Assembly: GCA_031296355.1 (NCBI GenBank) | Contig: JARLFX010000119.1 | Coordinates: 1 to 12,312, forward strand | DNA from: Acidobacteriaceae bacterium | Lineage (GTDB): Bacteria > Acidobacteriota > Terriglobia > Terriglobales > Acidobacteriaceae | Direction: 5' to 3' | DNA: 12,312 nt | Translations under genes and position numbers: made by a program | Notes under the pieces: model-generated | What the model was told of the DNA's origin: nothing | What the model saw: only the letters and a program-made list of their open reading frames with translations | The model's database searches: none | Shown here: positions 11,643 to 12,312 of the stretch, one piece after another | Layout of the letters: each line of letters begins with the position of its first letter | Position numbering within the stretch: position 1 is the stretch's first letter

Positions 11643-12312
11643 TGAGGTTTTCCAGTCCCGCCTCATTCCTCTTCTTCGCCCACCGCCACAGCCGCGAATC
11701 CGGCTCCGCCACCTCACTCGCCTTCACCGGCTCCTGCGCTCCCGTCGGCTTCGGCAGCGCATACTCATTCACCGCGCTCATCGCCACGCCCATCAGCCCC
11801 GGCGAAATCCCTGCCACCCGCGCCCCAATGTAAGCCTGCGGCGAAATCGTAATCTCCGCCCGGCCCGCCGCCGTCGCCCGCACAATCTTCTCCGCTGCAC
11901 TCTGTACGGATGCCGCCGCACCCGGCAGCATCGCGCCCAGCCCAAACCACTCGTACTCCTTCGTCCGGTCACCCACCACCAGCGCCTGCGGAGCCGACCC
12001 CGTCCGCATCAGCCCCGGGCACACCGTCGTCACGCGAACGCCCTTGCCGCGCAGCTCAGCATGCAGTCCCTCGCTGAAGCCCACCGCCGCAAACTTGCTC
12101 GCCGAGTAAGGCAGCAGATGCGGCACCGCAATCTTCCCGCCAATCGACGCAATGTTCACGATGCTCCCGCTCCGTCGCGCCAACATCTGCGGCATCACCG
12201 CCTTGCACGCGTACACCATCGCAAAGTAATTCGTCCTCATCGACTCTTCAAAATTCTCCACCCTCTGGTCTTCCACCGGCCCCACGTGGATCGTCCCGGC
12301 ATTGTTCACCAG
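11635..12312 (-). CDS. Short-chain dehydrogenase/reductase (SDR), N-terminus beyond the window
   Basis: The frame continues through the right edge. The first visible residues are LVNNAG, the conserved NNAG of classical SDRs, so the Rossmann glycine motif and start codon lie outside. Seen within are the structural Asn in MRTNYFAM, the catalytic Ser in NIASIGG, the YSASK Tyr-Lys pair, and VTTVCPGLMRTG after the active site, all typical of a functional NAD(P)-dependent oxidoreductase. The C-terminal part is longer than in minimal SDRs and ends with a charged SRLWRWAKKRNEAGLENLRG tail. The last residues and stop lie in a palindromic repeat. The substrate is unknown. Confidence 0.92.
   Translation of the reverse strand: MVNNAGTIHVGPVEDQRVENFEESMRTNYFAMVYACKAVMPQMLARRSGSIVNIASIGGKIAVPHLLPYSASKFAAVGFSEGLHAELRGKGVRVTTVCPGLMRTGSAPQALVVGDRTKEYEWFGLGAMLPGAAASVQSAAEKIVRATAAGRAEITISPQAYIGARVAGISPGLMGVAMSAVNEYALPKPTGAQEPVKASEVAEPDSRLWRWAKKRNEAGLENLRG

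Overview
The window looks like chromosomal DNA from a high-GC soil bacterium of the Acidobacteriaceae type (Terriglobus, Granulicella or Edaphobacter relatives). This is inferred from three things: the dispersed intergenic repeats built on TGTCATTCTGAGCGCAGCGA and GGGTGCCCCATTCATC, the strong C/G third-position bias of the genes, and promoter -10 boxes lying directly against start codons. No rRNA, tRNA, CRISPR array or phage gene was recognised.

Layout. At 71-1717 (+) is a 14-helix DHA2-type drug efflux transporter. At 1718-2113 is a repeat cluster that runs directly into a 5'-truncated DDE transposase remnant (2114-2656, +). At about 2657-3500 is an AT-richer islet with one small three-helix membrane protein on the minus strand. 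At 3842-4861 (+) is an exported M23-family peptidase-like protein with an altered HxH motif. At 5212-7425 (+) is an exported S9 dipeptidyl-peptidase IV-like enzyme with a complete catalytic triad. At 7537-8097 (+) is an exported protein of unknown function. At 8230-9123 (+) is an MBL-fold hydrolase. On the minus strand are a small cupin protein (9192-9539), the carboxyltransferase subunit of an acyl-CoA (propionyl-CoA type) carboxylase (9623-11245), and the C-terminal part of a short-chain dehydrogenase that runs off the right edge (11635-12312).

The genes look like independent single-gene units rather than an operon. Almost every pair is separated by repeats or by more than 100 bases. Two exported hydrolases (M23 and S9) lie next to each other and could both act on periplasmic peptides, but nothing shows that they are co-transcribed.

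The most distinctive content is non-coding. Four intergenic loci (1741-2115, 3514-3639, 4871-5145, 11303-11642) carry combinations of three hairpin families in a recurring order. Each family shows paired, compensating base changes between copies. One hairpin family is repeatedly followed by short tandem arrays, including a GYYYTT hexamer array and a CTGACTCG octamer array. The octamer array sits where the -35 element of the MBL hydrolase promoter should be. Three genes (M23, S9, MBL) have TACACT or TACAAT boxes 6-9 bases before the ATG and no clear Shine-Dalgarno site, which suggests leaderless transcripts. No protein-coding system that is clearly new was found.
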